Source: Cristatella mucedo
Lineage: Eukaryota; Bryozoa; Phylactolaemata; Cristatellidae
Reading direction: 5' to 3'
Assembly: GCA_009760855.2 (NCBI GenBank)
Contig: WPIO01000054.1
Span: 2,302,001-2,366,000 of the forward strand
Length of the DNA: 64,000 nt
This document shows positions 33,236 through 44,734 of this stretch, piece after piece. Each line of letters starts with the position of its first letter. Position 1 is the first letter of the stretch. The notes beneath the pieces are model-generated. The model did no database searches. It was not told the DNA's origin and saw nothing but the letters and a program-made list of their open reading frames with translations. A program made the translations under genes and the position numbers.

Positions 33236-33845
33236 GGACTGAATTAAACATGCAACCCTTAACCCTAAATCCACGGTACAAAAACTTGGACAACGATTAG
33301 TTGGTCAACAAGATACGGGGCCCTGAATATTGGCGATTTTTATTGTATAGAAAATCCCGTGTTATATGTGACCGTTGCCTTTATCGATGTATTTACAGTT
33401 ACCCGAGGAATCTACATACACCAAGTGAAATGGGTGAGTTTGCTGCCAACTAAAATGGATAGCAAAGCCAGAGCAATTTCGAAAGGTCGTTAAAGACTTT
33501 TAGCATGGATTCACCAATTTATCCAAAAACTGTGACGGCTGACAGAGAAGGTCACCATGGCGGATAAAATTTAACTCTGGGACAGACACGTGACAAATTA
33601 CAAACTAGTATTCACACCGAGAGTGTATTACATAAATGTGAAAGAGTGACAACGAAGACCTTTCGGAATTTATAGTTAAGTGCTACGACTTCTTGACATT
33701 CTTGCAGTCTACGCTACCGGTGGGCTGTCCCAAACTTTTTCTGATACTGGGGCTAAAAAAATCAAAAGCAACGCCCGGTTGCACGGATCCATATTTATTA
33801 TTATTGAGGAGCTTGAGTCAGTGATTGAGTCGTACATCTGGATGA
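33236..33845. other. Intergenic, no gene recognised
   Basis: No frame above 80 codons and no identified repeat. Confidence 0.45.
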
Positions 33846-34068
33846 ATTATATATATATATCAATCGATCGATCAACGGCCGGATCGATTATCCAAGATTA
33901 TTTATGACATTAGATTATATATATATAATTATAATATATATATATACATATAATTCATTTGTATAGCATAATAAATATAGCATAATATATATATATATAT
34001 ATAATTATATAGCATAATAATATAATTATATATCATAATATATTAATATATAGCATAATAAATATAGC

Positions 34069-34107
<39 letters not shown>
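33846..34107. repeat. AT-rich simple repeat
   Basis: TA runs interleaved with repeated TAGCATAATAAATATAGCAT units of about 20 bp. Confidence 0.85.
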
Positions 34108-34111
<4 letters not shown>

Positions 34112-34260
34112 CATTTGTATAGCGCCCGAAAGAAATTAATCTCTATTCAGGCGCTTCACGTGTTCCACAGGACTCGAGCCCATGACCCCCCCCCCCGACC
34201 GTCAAATACGTTCACCTGACCTTGGCTCGAGGCGAGCACCTTAACCACTGAGCCATTTAA
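34108..34260 (-). repeat. SINE-1 copy with insertion in the head
   Basis: Inverted order: AATTCATTTGTATAGCGCCC, TTAATCTCTATTCAGGCGCT, GACTCGAGCCCATGACC, then a C-run and an extra GTCAAATACGTTCACCTGAC before GGCGAGCACCTTAACCACTG. Confidence 0.8.
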
Positions 34261-34739
34261 TACTATCGATTATCTCAGCTAAAACTCGCACCGGTCCTCT
34301 GCGGTTGCTTCCTTGTCTGTTTTACGAGCTAGCCAGCTCAGGACTCGTTGTGCACGATGCTGCACCGCGTCGAAGATACCGATCGACGCGGTTCAGCCTG
34401 AGAGGCTCAGAGCCATAGGTGAATGAGCGTTCGCCAGCTCCCACCCGCCCAGCAAGGCCGCAAGCAGAGAGGTGGCTCCAGTTGACGGTATCCTTTCTTG
34501 CTGGAGACACCTGGCACCGGTTTGGCAGCACCTGCTGCCTCGAGCACCCAAAGAAATCGGCCAGCTTCAAAGTCAGAATGCTTGCACGACTCCACTTACA
34601 GTTGAGAACACGTTCGAGAACTTGGATGCTTGCACTATCATTCTATCGCCTACGAACGGGATATGCTCGGCAGACGATCGGCTCGCCAAGGTCTTGGGAC
34701 CTTAACCTTGAGACCTAGACCAAAAAATAAGAAAGTATA
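34261..34739. other. Intergenic, no gene recognised
   Basis: Overlapping frames of 62-99 codons on both strands at 34322-34718 with no domain. Confidence 0.4.
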
Positions 34740-34879
34740 CAGTTAATTTATATGGCGCCCTAAGAGAACCTAATCTCAATTCAGGCTCATCGCATGTGCC
34801 TCGGGGCTTGAGCCTACGACCTCGGCCAGACCTTGGTCGGGGCATGCGCCTTGACCACTAGGGCAAACCAGCTCGGCGA
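34740..34879 (-). repeat. SINE-1 copy
   Basis: Inverted order: AATTTATATGGCGCCCTAAG, AGAACCTAATCTCAATTCAG, GGGGCTTGAGCCTACGACCT, CCAGACCTTGGTCGGGGCAT and CCACTAGGGCAAACCAGCTC. Confidence 0.85.
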
Positions 34880-35760
34880 TGTCTCGGGACCTTGACTCCG
34901 TTGCTCGCGGAGTTTATATGTTCCCCCTAAAGACTTCCACACCTGAACTCGGTTTCACAATAATAATTACATATCATGACCACCTTCTAGAGGGGCTTGA
35001 AAAGTCTTTAGATATCATAAACTTTGGATGGGCCTTCGGTCAGTGCCTCTGATAATAGCTAGTGGTCTAGCACTGCTAACAAACTGCTTGCAGTTCGCTC
35101 TAGTTTTTGGAAGGAGTTGCCGTAATCAAATTAATTACGCTCTATCTATTCAGCTACTTCTGTGCAGACCGTGAACCAGATAGTATAGCCCGGCTTTCTG
35201 AGGCCACAGACAGGCAGCGCTGGCATGGTAACCAGCTGCTCCGTCGGCAGAAGGTAAGCTCAGTACGACTCGGAACGAGGCCAGCCTCACTCCGAGTTCA
35301 GACTGACAATTCGCCAATAATGGCTCTGCTTGTGCCCCGCCCCTCTCGGCACCTTCTACCACTCCTGGACTTACCAAAATGGCTACGATCAAAATGGCTC
35401 TAGCGCCGTTACCGAACGTAAGCTTGGCGACAGGCAACCAACTTGAACAGCAGCTAGCATGCTAACTGCTAAGAGAGAACACATCTCTCGCACAAGTAAG
35501 AAGGCGATCAGAGGTCACGTCAAAGGATCTTTGAGAGGAGGATGCCCGGATTTAATGCCCTGGATGGCCCACCTCACTTCTGAGGACACATGACTCTTAG
35601 CTGAGGACCAGTGCAGTGCTAATAATAATAATAATAATAATAATCAAAGCTGGCTTGTAAAGCATTCGCATAGAATTTAATTTATATCTATGAGTGCTTT
35701 ACCGTTCTAGACCCAGCATTGGAGTCAGTACACACGGGCTAGTGGGACACGTGCCACTGG
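34880..35760. other. Intergenic, short (AAT)n run
   Basis: (AATAAT)n at 35620-35643 precedes a short segment resembling a decayed SINE/LINE tail. Otherwise nothing is recognised. Confidence 0.4.
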
Positions 35761-35912
35761 ATCTTAGCCCAGGGGTAAGGTGCTCGCTCTTCATGCTCCG
35801 GATCGTGGGTTTGAGTCCTGCAGTGGGCAATCTTTTACTGACCACTGCAAGCGTTAGTAATAGCCCCGAAGGCCCTTCTGTCGCTATACAAACGAGGCTG
35901 TCAATTTGTAAC
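35761..35912 (+). repeat. SINE-2 copy
   Basis: AGCCCAGGGGTAAGGTGCTC, GGATCGTGGGTTTGAGTCCT, GCAGTGGGCAATCTTTTACT, CTTCTGTCGCTATACAAACG and AGGCTGTCAA. The A-box region is nearer SINE-1 in sequence, so it may be a distinct sub-family. Confidence 0.7.
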
Positions 35913-37427
35913 GCCGAAGGCTCGGCGGAGTAGGCGTAACCTGCAGCTTACCGAGCGGCATAGCCAATGGCCGAACGCGATTCGGTGGGTGCCTACGCGA
36001 AATAAGCAGGCCGTCACGAAATGAGTATTTCTGGCGCTGACCTACTTATCCTCGCTAAGCGTGTCGTGAGTTCGCCGCATAAATTAGAAAGCGAGATACA
36101 CGATTAGGGGATTTCAGTGAGCTTTATTCTCAAACGCACAGTGTTGCTGCGCGTCCAGCTTCGCTTTGTCCTCCGAGCTCCTCGTAGGCTCAAAGCAGCG
36201 AAAGCAAGCTTGCGGGGGAAATACGTCCCCGCACTTAGGCTGCCTATGTCTATTGTGGGGAACGACCCAAATATGTTGGAGGAGCCCGAGAACCAAGCCC
36301 TAGATCCTGACTGGAGAACTAGGGCTCCGCTTCCACTGTGAAGGCAAGAATACCTCACACACTGCACCGAACTACTTCTAGTTCGCATCGGCAAAACCCT
36401 ACGCCGGGACCAGGTTCGCGGGCGTGCGAACACACACACACAAAACACAAACACGAAATGGAAGCTCGGGTGCTATACGACCGTATTCGGTGGGGTCCAC
36501 CGAATTCTCCCGATGTTGACTCTCTCCTTCTTGTCGATCGTTGCCCTGAACGACCAACTAGCCTCGGTCGTTTTAAAGTGCCACCAGCCACCCAGTCCCA
36601 CCACTGTCGGCTGCTGGCTCCCCGCAGGGGCGATCTTCAGCCGAAACGCCATACCCTCGAAGAGCTACCCGTGACAATAGGGTTGACAGGCCAGCCGACA
36701 TCAATCAGCCGCTCCTACGGGGAGCAGGATGCTGTAGCTACTTAGCCTGGATGGTGCTGTGCTACAAAATCAGCTTTGTTATACATGTTATTACATTTAT
36801 GTGCTGGATCGAGCACGCAAAAGCAAACAGGTTTCATTCTTAGGTCAGCACGCTAAAGCAAACGTGAAGGCACTCATGCTGACCGGTTCGTGCCACCTTC
36901 GGTTGGCACCGTTTACCGAATCATCATGCACAGGCACGCACAGACACGCACGCAAAAGAACGCGAAGAACAAAGAAAAAGTACATGTTTACTGAGGCTGA
37001 AGCTGACCGGAAACAAGATGCGTCTTCGGCTGAGACTTGAAAAGATGCAAAGGTCTTTGCACGTACCTATCGTCGCCGGAAGTGAGCTCCTGACTTTCAC
37101 AGCATACGATCTGAATGCTCGACCACCGAAAGATTACAATTTAGTTGGAGGCACGGAGGCAAGTTGACGAAACGACGAGGAGAGGCTAGCTGGTGCGTGA
37201 GCAGACGACTACGGAGCAGGCGCCGAAGAGGGCAGACCGGAAGTGCGACGATCCAGACTTGGCGATGCCACGGGGTTATCGCTCTCTTCGCACCGTTCGA
37301 CCGTTGAGAGCCACAAATCTAAGCGTCCGGCAGCAGCAGCAGCAAGATAGAGGCACGCACGGTGCTTCTATCTACTTGCACATGATACCTATGTGCACGG
37401 CATCCACACGGTACTTACGGCCAGGCG
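35913..37427. other. Intergenic, no gene recognised
   Basis: Frames up to 135 codons on both strands (36104-36745) overlap one another without a domain. A short (CA)n run lies near 36430. Confidence 0.4.
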
Positions 37428-37522
37428 CATAGACAGCACTCCACATCGACGTAAGCACGTCGATACACGTATCGTCGATCACGTGATACACGTATCGTAT
37501 CACGTAGACAGCACTCCAAATC
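37428..37522. repeat. Cluster of short inverted repeats between direct repeats
   Basis: AGACAGCACTCCACATCG (about 37430) and AGACAGCACTCCAAATCG (about 37506) flank the cluster. Inside are CGATAC-AC-GTATCG (37461-37474), CACGTG (37480-37485) and ACGTGATAC (37481-37489), which pairs with GTATCACGT (37497-37505) across a 7-base loop. Confidence 0.75.
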
Positions 37523-38235
37523 GCCCTGCATTGACCACTCAGGGCACAGGCCTCAGCGGTCTGGCACGGGCCCTGTGCCACGCAGCCTAGGCCTGGCCTA
37601 GCCCTGGCCGAGGCTCGGCTGCTCGCCTGCATACTGAAAAGGGCAGACAACTGCAGTGGATTGATGCGCTTGAATAACTCAGCAGTGGACTGATGCGCTT
37701 GAATAACTCAGCAGTAGACTGGTGTGCTTCGACAGTGCCCTCCGCACGACCTCGTCGTCGGGCGCGTCGGTGGCGCGACCGAGCAACAAGCCTGCTGCTG
37801 CTGCTGCTGGCTCCAACACCGAGCACTTGATATTGTGCAAGCGCCGCCGGCCAAGCACGGCGTCTGCCCAGGCGACGGCCAGGCCGCCAGCCCGCCCGCA
37901 TGCCAAGGGCGATAACGGCCGAGTCACTCGCGCTACTATACCAGGGCGTCGCTACGTCGTGTTCGGAGCCGTAGTCGATCGCCTCCGCTGTCGCTACGCC
38001 CGTGGGCGCACACGGCTAGCAGCTTGACGGCTGCCGGCGTCGAGGAATCGAGAGCATGGGCTCCCCTTTGCTTCCCTTTGTTCTCCTTCTGCTGCCTATA
38101 TTTATATTATATTATATTTTTTTTATTATTTTATTATTATTTATTATTATCTTTTATTATTTATATTTTATTTATTATTTCCTTATTTATGTATATTCCG
38201 TGCATTGCATTATTGTTGTTGCTGCTTTTTCGCCG
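37523..38235. other. GC-rich then T-rich segment, no gene seen
   Basis: GC-rich and CpG-rich to about 38050 with 60-104-codon frames on both strands. Then a T/A-rich run at 38095-38190 encodes only hydrophobic low-complexity strings. Confidence 0.4.
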
Positions 38236-38365
38236 ATCCATCGTTCGTTCCAAACCGACAACAGCCGACAGCTGGCGGCAACTTGCTGTAGATAAATGTC
38301 CCAGCAGCTGCCTCCAATGCCTGTATTTGGGCCCGACTGCCGAGTCATCTGCCGAGAGCCGTTTT
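38236..38365 (+). repeat. Repeat family R5, copy 2
   Basis: Counterpart of 9095-9215. Shared blocks are CGTTCGTTCCAAAC, GCCGACAGCTGGCGGCA, AAATGTCCCAGCAG and CTCCAATGCCTG. Confidence 0.45.
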
Positions 38366-38651
38366 GTCTGCCCAGCTCTGCACAGCTCGTGAGCCTGCTG
38401 CTGCTGCAGAGGCAAGTCTGAGTCTGCACTCGTAGCGTCTCAGCCCAACGTAGCTCGCAGTCGCTGCCGAGTCATGCTACCTCAGACGTGCTTGAATACT
38501 TCAGCAGTGGGCTACTGTATTTGAATAACGAGACAAGATGACCTCTCCTAGAACCCTCGACGGAGCATACCCGTGCTCTCGCACGTACCGGCTTTCCAGC
38601 TTGCCTGCATGCTGCCAAGCATGTCAATCATCATAATAATAGTAGTAATTA

Positions 38652-38700
38652 AAATAATATACTTTACAAAGAGCCCTCAGAGAACTCAATCTCTTTCTGG
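38652..38700 (-). repeat. LINE-B or SINE-1 tail
   Basis: ACTTTACAAAGAGCCCTCAG and AGAACTCAATCTCTTTCTGG form the inverted 3' hairpin. Confidence 0.6.
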
Positions 38701-39404
38701 GAAGCATGCACGCAAGCTGACATGCCAGTGAGTCAGTGCATGCACACATGCACGCAGGCATGAGAGCCAACTACTAGCCGGTTCCTGGTGGTGCAGGGTC
38801 AGGCGGCTACTGGCGGTCAATTTGTGATGCACAAATTGACTTACATTGACGTCACTGTAAGTCTTACACTCACATTCCTTAAAAAGGCATTCATGCTGTA
38901 CATTACTGCATCCAAGCTTTGACGAATACTTAATAAACAAATATAATAGAATTAAATAATAAAATGAAATAAACAAAACAAAAAAATACGAATACTGACT
39001 GGCCTTTGAGGATAGATACTGACACATCAAGAAATTGCCCTCTACAGCCCACCATAGGTTCGAGCCCTGTATGATTGACTGTGTGCTTCTTGCTTACGTA
39101 CGTGTACACAGTGGCTGCACAGTGCTCATAGTCTGGCCATGCTAGCCAGTGCTTTAAGCTTTGACTGACCTGATTTCTTTGCAATTTGCTGACACCGAAT
39201 GGACTTACTCACTCACTCGGGCAAGCAGGCATTCATTTGAAATCTCATAGAATCGTACCTAAAATTAAAAGAATAATAATTTTAATAAATGTGTACTGCC
39301 CTAAAAAAAACTAAATCTTTCTGGGCACCTTGCATGCGGTGCTAAGGTAGCATGTCAGCCCGGACCGGCCTGCACCAGTGTCTGTGCGCATTAAAATAAC
39401 TGGT
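38701..39404. other. Intergenic with a second degenerate tail
   Basis: A degenerate inverted LINE/SINE tail is visible at about 39280-39340 (CTGCCCTAAAAAAAACTAAA, TCTTTCTGGGCACCTTGCAT). Otherwise nothing is recognised. Confidence 0.4.
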
Positions 39405-39572
39405 GATTCGTGATGGCCCCCACTAGGTAAGGCGGTTGCATATCACGAGCTTGGTCCCGAGGTCGTGGGTTCGAATTCTGCGGTGGGCAATCCTTCATGG
39501 CCTCTGCAAGCCGTGGTGATGCCGTAAGGTCTCCTCTGCCTCTCTATAAAAAGACGCTGTTAAATCAGCTTG
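39405..39572 (+). repeat. SINE-2, full-length reference copy
   Basis: CCCACTAGGTAAGGCGGTTG (A-box region), GAGGTCGTGGGTTCGAATTC (B box GGTTCGAATTC), GCGGTGGGCAATCCTTCATG, CTCTGCAAGCCGTGGTGATG, CCGTAAGGTCTCCTC and CTCTATAAAAAGACGCTGTT, ending in AAATCAGCT. The internal promoter boxes show a tRNA origin. Confidence 0.85.
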
Positions 39573-39780
39573 TATTCTTAACGTTTAGGTTGATTAACCC
39601 GGCCTCACTCTTTGCAGGGGAAAACTGCATCTATATGGGCTCCCATTTATAATTTCTAAAAGGAAACTTCTGGCAACTGCTATTTGAACGTGCACACGCG
39701 GCTCGCTCGCTCCTGCTGAAGAGCAAGGTGAGTCTTGGAGGGTGTGGTCACATGGTCATTCAAGCAGCCTCATTCATATA

Positions 39781-39912
39781 TGATTCATTTGTATAGCACC
39801 CCAAGAGAACTTAATCTCTATTCAGGCGCTTCACATGAGCCTCAGGGCTCGAGCCCACGACCTCAGCGAGACCTTGGTCTGGGCGAGCAACTTAAATGCT
39901 GGACCAATCCAG
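39781..39912 (-). repeat. SINE-1 copy
   Basis: Inverted order: TGATTCATTTGTATAGCACC, TTAATCTCTATTCAGGCGCT, GGGCTCGAGCCCACGACCTC and CCTTGGTCTGGGCGAGCAAC. Confidence 0.85.
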
Positions 39913-39993
39913 TTCATTTACACATTTAGCAGCAAAAAAGCATCGTCGGCTCTCGTCATCATGCAAGCAGCAGACGCCCTATAAGCAGCAGAC

Positions 39994-40798
39994 GTGCTAC
40001 AGCTGCCTCAATTTTAAAAGCTTCATTCAGAAGACTGCCTCTACAGCTAGCCATCACATCCGATCCCTATCCAAGATTAGAAGCTGTCTCCCACAGTGGC
40101 TTGTAAAAAATTTAACTAGCTCTTTAGTTCTGTCTCAGCTTGATTATTGTAATTCCCTTTTGGCTGGGCTACCAAAGAAAGCTATTATGCCACTACAGCT
40201 GACTATGAATATGGCTGCAAGGCTGGTCTTCAAGTCCCAGCGGTTTGAGCACGTGTCACCTTTGCTGAAAGAGCTAGGATGGTTGCCGGTTGAGCAAAGG
40301 ATACAGAGCAAAGTTCTTACGCTGACCCACAAGGCCCGCCACGGCTTGGCTCCTTCGTACCTAGCTGAACTGCTGCATCAGTTTCAGCCTGTTCGCACCC
40401 TCAGGTCCTGTGTGGACAATAAATTAGCTGTCCCATTCCTCCGCTTAAAGACAGTTGGCGACAGAAGCTTTAGCTCTGCAGGTCCTAGACTGTGGAACTC
40501 GCTTCCACAATTCTTACGCAACGACATCTACTCTCCAAGTGCCGACTATGGCACATCTTTTTCAGCGGTCCTTAACTGCTACTTCTATGCTACTCACTAC
40601 CTCAACTGCTCTCCTAACTCTGCTATGCTTGCCACTTTCTCTTTGTTGCGTGAGACGAAGTCTGTTGGCTACCGAATGCGTACCGAAAGCCGCTTAGGCT
40701 GTGAGTGCGCTATACAAAACTCTCCTGCGTAACACCCACATGGTCTCTATGACTTTGTGGAGTTACTGACGGAGATACATTACATTACATTACATTAC
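39994..40798 (+). pseudogene. LINE-A, best 3' copy, flanked by an 11-bp target-site duplication
   Basis: The frame 39896-40732 enters from the left flank and carries the RT C-terminus of a CR1/L2-type LINE. The order is SHHIRSLSKIRSCLPQWL, LTSSLVLSQLDYCNSLLAGL, LQLTMNMAARLVFKSQ, LLKELGWLPVEQRIQSKVLT, GLAPSYLAELLHQFQPVRT, LKTVGDRSFSSAGPRLWNSL and CECAIQN at the end. The 3' part ends in a (TACAT)n tail. AAGCAGCAGAC at 39983-39993 recurs at 40799-40809, marking the insertion ends. The catalytic motifs are missing because of 5' truncation. Confidence 0.85.
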
Positions 40799-40929
40799 AA
40801 GCAGCAGACAATGAATGATTACCAGCCGCAGGACTCAAAACCGCGATCAGGATCTCAGACAAGATGCCGATTTCGAGAATCTACGTCATCTTGAACTGTG
40901 GATGAGATGGAAACTTTATCGATACGCGA

Positions 40930-41338
40930 TTCCGTTTACAGTTTACCAATACCACGTACAAACCTCAAATCCTTTGGAGACCGTGCATTTAGTTCGCATG
41001 CTCTCAAAGCCTGGAACTCCCTCCCGATTTGCGTCAGAACATCCCCTGACTTGACCACATTTAAAAAGAACTTAAAACACACCTATTTAGGACAGCATTT
41101 AGTGGGTCCCTTTGATTTGTCCTTCATGTGCTTATGCGTGCTGACACTGTGCATGCTGCCACTAACCACATTTGCAGGCTAACCCTGTGCATGTCACCAT
41201 GTTATTCATGCTGTTTATCAAGCATGATATTACTCACCATTCAATCGCGTTTCCTTTTGCAGCAAATGTAAAGCGCATAGAAAGAGATTGTGTTCTCTGG
41301 GGGCGCTTTATCAGGTGCATTGTTATTATTATTATTAC
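40930..41338 (+). repeat. LINE-B 3' fragment
   Basis: NLKSFGDRAFSSHALKAWNS and FKKNLKH are in frame 40898-41182, followed by the complete LINE-B 3' region and (ATT)n. Confidence 0.85.
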
Positions 41339-43865
41339 CCCGAATCACATTCCAGAATCGTTTAGTCGCTGAGCTGATTTGAGGAGACAGAGTAGATTGA
41401 GCCTCTGCTCGATCTGATTGATTGATCTATGTCTGATTGATTAATCTGGTGATTGATTGTTCTCGGTCTGATTTATTGATCGAGCACGACCCACCAGTCA
41501 TAAACGTGGGTCGTCGGACGAGGCCACTTTAAATGAAAAAAAGGAAGGCGACATTAGCCTGTTCCTGAGAATCTGCGAATGTGAACCAATTCACTCATTG
41601 GAATTAAATTCAAATCCATTTCCGTTCTTTTGTATATGCCTTTAATAAGGTCGCGAAATTGCAGAGCAGCGACCAAGCCTCGCCAGGGCGACGAGTGCGG
41701 CTCAGATGGCTGCATCAGATGGGGCAACTCTTCGTCGACCAGACTGCCCGGCTGCCCGGTCTACTAGGGAACGTTAATGAGCCTTCAGGATCAGCCCGCG
41801 TTGGCTACTAATTCGCGTCCTTGAGAAACCGTCTCGCTCGAGTTGCAACAGTGGGTTGTGCAAAATGGCCCACCCCCATCGCAGTGGGGCCTCCGGATGT
41901 GCGGCCGCAGAGACCAGCGTCTGTCGCTCCTGAATCGTGTGCACTCGGCTTAGGAAAAGCTTTGGCGTCGGCCTTCACTCGCGGCCTTGACACGCCATGC
42001 CTTTCAGCTAGTCGCCGCCGACAGGCTGGGTGCAGATTGCCGGTGCAGCCCGTGCGCGACGTTGCGCTGACGCACGCACACTGACGCACGCAAGCGAGAC
42101 CTCGAAGCGCCACGCGCAACGCGGCAAGGTTTGCAGACGCAAGCGGGCAGCGCTCGCGCGACTTTCGGGTGCTCCCGCGCCCAGCGCGCGGCGATCTCAG
42201 CGTAACGCGCGTCTTGACACGCGAACGTCACGTCCGAGCACTCGCCGTAGCCGCAGCAGACGCTGCGAGGCAGGTTAAGATATTTAGCTGCCCGGGACGC
42301 TCTGAGCTCCGCCCGGCCGCCCGCGAAATTGTCCTGGCTAGGCGGCGACTGCCGACAGCCTGCTGCTACCGCTGTCGGCTGCCGGAAGCCCGGCTTCGGG
42401 CAGCCGCACGGTAGTCGCGGACGTCGTCTGCGTCGCGGACGTCGTCGACCGACGTTGACAAAGAAAGACTGCTGCGCAGGCGCCACCCGTCGCGCGCTCT
42501 GCTGTGCAGAAATAGCTCCGCCGGAGGGAGCGGAAAAGACCGGTCCGGAAGAGCTAAAAGACCGGGGCAGGACCGGCACTTTGCAGGAAAAAGGCCGCCT
42601 GGGAAAGAAACGGCCGTCCGCGGGATCCGGAATGGGCCCAGGGTCCGGAATAGGCTGACGAGCTGCAGTGTGCCGCGCTCACACGTGGCGACGAATAGTG
42701 TTTATTGACAAATAATTTTCCCGTCGCGTCTTGGAATGAACGTTTGGTAAGCTCTGGGGCCCGGCTTGGAAAAGCTTTTCCGTGCATTTGCGACAGCCCC
42801 CGTCTTGACCGTCGCAACTCGCCTCTCACGCACGAATTTCTGCCCGAGCGACTCACTGCCGCGGCCAGCCCACTGCCAGCTCACACTCCCGTCAGTAGTG
42901 ACGATGCTGCTCTCTCCGATGACTTAAGATTTTCTTCAAATAAATTAATTATAATTTAAATATATAATAATAAAACAGTCTCAGGAATCTCAATATGGAA
43001 TAATAAAACAGTCTCTTCCTGTTTCCGACGCACGAGACTTCACTTAAGGGCATTGAAAAACAAGACGATGGAAATCCGCTCGCATTTTCTCCGCGTATAC
43101 TGCTATATCCGCGATATATATCCGCGTATACTGCTCGCTGTACTGTTGCTGAATCTGCTCGCTATAGCCGACGAATGTGACTCGCTTTTTCTTTCAATTC
43201 ACTATTCACTTTTCAATTCACTACCGGCCAGTCCACTGCCAGCTCACACTTCCGTCAGTAGTGACGACGCTCTCTGGTGACTTATATCGCTCTCTGATGA
43301 CGTTACAGCTGACGAATGTGGCTCGCTCGCTTTCTCTCAGCAAAACGCATATTCACTAGAAGGAAGAGACCTAATTCGCTCAAGCTTCTACACAAGTACC
43401 CGATAGTCAGCGTTACTAAGCACAGTACGAAATGGCAAGGACTGGTCCGTCAGAACAATCCATCAAATCCTTCAGAATGCCTTCCTGCTAGGCTTTGAGG
43501 CGGGCGTGCGTGACTGCGTCGCGACTTCGAGCTGTCGGTGGCACCGAGATAGGTAGAATGCAGTCTCAAATGCAATAATACCAAGCATCCTACACATTTG
43601 TGCAACGCGCTGACAATGTGCTGCAGCATGCTACTACTAACCGTATGTTGACAGCGTGCTACGAACACTGAGCAACGAGTGCAACGAACCAGCTCGTGTC
43701 GTCACGTCGCGCTTCTTTTTCAGCCCAGCGAGAACTGCTTTTTTCTGCCTACAAAAAAATTAGGTTATCTGAGGACGCCATGCCAATTATTGTTAGCCGA
43801 GTGCTGCAATGTCAGAGTGCTGCAGGCACTGGCTCTTTTTGTGCTAATACAAATAAACAAACATT
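41339..43865. other. Gene-less stretch with GC-rich core and a ~70-bp duplication
   Basis: From 41800 to about 42900 it is strongly GC- and CpG-rich. A 191-codon minus-strand frame (42004-42579) and several plus-strand frames overlap there, and none has a domain I recognise. A direct repeat of about 70 bp is at 42858-42925 and 43208-43280 (core CCACTGCCAGCTCACACT, CCGTCAGTAGTGACGA). The GC-rich core could be a CpG-type promoter. Confidence 0.4.
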
Positions 43866-43984
43866 AGCTTATTTAGCCTCGTTTGTATATCGGCAGACGA
43901 GCTTCAGCGGCTATCGCCGCCGCTTGCAGTTTGCAATATAAAATCACCCACTGCAAGAATCTATTGGGTGACCTCGGTCATGAA
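43866..43984 (-). repeat. SINE-2 copy, degenerate
   Basis: Inverted order: TTTAGCCTCGTTTGTATATC, GGCTATCGCCGCCGCTTGCA, AATATAAAATCACCCACTGC and GACCTCGGTCATGAA. Confidence 0.65.
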
Positions 43985-44010
43985 ATATATATATATATAT
44001 ATATATATAT
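43985..44010. repeat. (TA)n between two SINEs
   Basis: A pure TA run that joins the SINE-2 end to the SINE-1 tail. Confidence 0.9.
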
Positions 44011-44150
44011 AGTTCTTTTGTACAGCGCCCCAAGAGAACTTAATCTCTATTCAGGCGCTTTCTCATATGCCTCGGGGCTCGAGCCCAAGACCTCATCCAG
44101 ACCTTGATCTGGGCGAGCATCTTAACCGCTGGACGAAACCAGCTCGGCAT
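44011..44150 (-). repeat. SINE-1 copy
   Basis: Inverted order: TTCTTTTGTACAGCGCCCCA, TTAATCTCTATTCAGGCGCT, GGGGCTCGAGCCCAAGACCT and CATCTTAACCGCTGGACGAA. Confidence 0.85.
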
Positions 44151-44452
44151 GAAGTCCATGCATCTTGCCTCGGGGGATATCGCGGCCAGTTATATGCTAG
44201 TTGCAAGCAAACCGGTGTGATGGAACACATGCTTTTGCCTCTAACGTTGCTAATTATACCGATGTATAGCAATTGATTGATTTACGAATCTACCTTGGTT
44301 GACGTAACAATTACTAGGCAGCTTTTTAAAACCGCGTATTAACAACTCGTTCTAAAGCGCCGATCATCCCGCCTAAGTAATTACTCTTGCACTAGCAATG
44401 TCAGTTTCATGTTCTACCTCAGTAGTAGGAGAGACCCACAGTTGTACAAGTT
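44151..44452. other. Intergenic, no gene recognised
   Basis: Unique-looking sequence between SINE-1 and LINE-A. Nothing found. Confidence 0.4.
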
Positions 44453-44732
44453 CATAATTTCTTACGTAACGACAACTACTCTCCTGCTGCCGACTACGGC
44501 ACATATTTTCCAGTGATCCTGAGACGCTACTTCTATGCAAATCACTACCTCAATTTATCTCCTGACTCTGCTATGCTTCCTACTTTCTCTTTGTTGCGTG
44601 AGATGAAGTCTGTTGGCTACCGAATGCGTGCCAAAGGCCGCTTAGGCTGTGAGTGCGCTACACAAAACTCTCATGCGTAACACCCACTTAGTCTTTATGG
44701 CTTTGAGGAGTTACAGACGGAGATACATTAGG
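44453..44732 (+). repeat. LINE-A 3' fragment
   Basis: TTTCTTACGTAACGACAACT, GCCGACTACGGCACATATTT, GTTGGCTACCGAATGCGTGC, CGCTTAGGCTGTGAGTGCGC and GTTACAGACGGAGATACATT match the last third of the copy at 39994-40798. Confidence 0.8.
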
Positions 44733-44734
44733 AA

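Noticed and set aside
39896-40732. The 278-codon frame as a host gene
   Set aside because: Its sequence is a LINE RT C-terminus present in several broken copies in this window, ends in a (TACAT)n tail and is flanked by a target-site duplication.
42004-42579. A 191-codon minus-strand open frame
   Set aside because: It lies in a CpG-rich island with competing frames on the other strand, has an Arg/Ala/Pro-rich composition and no domain.
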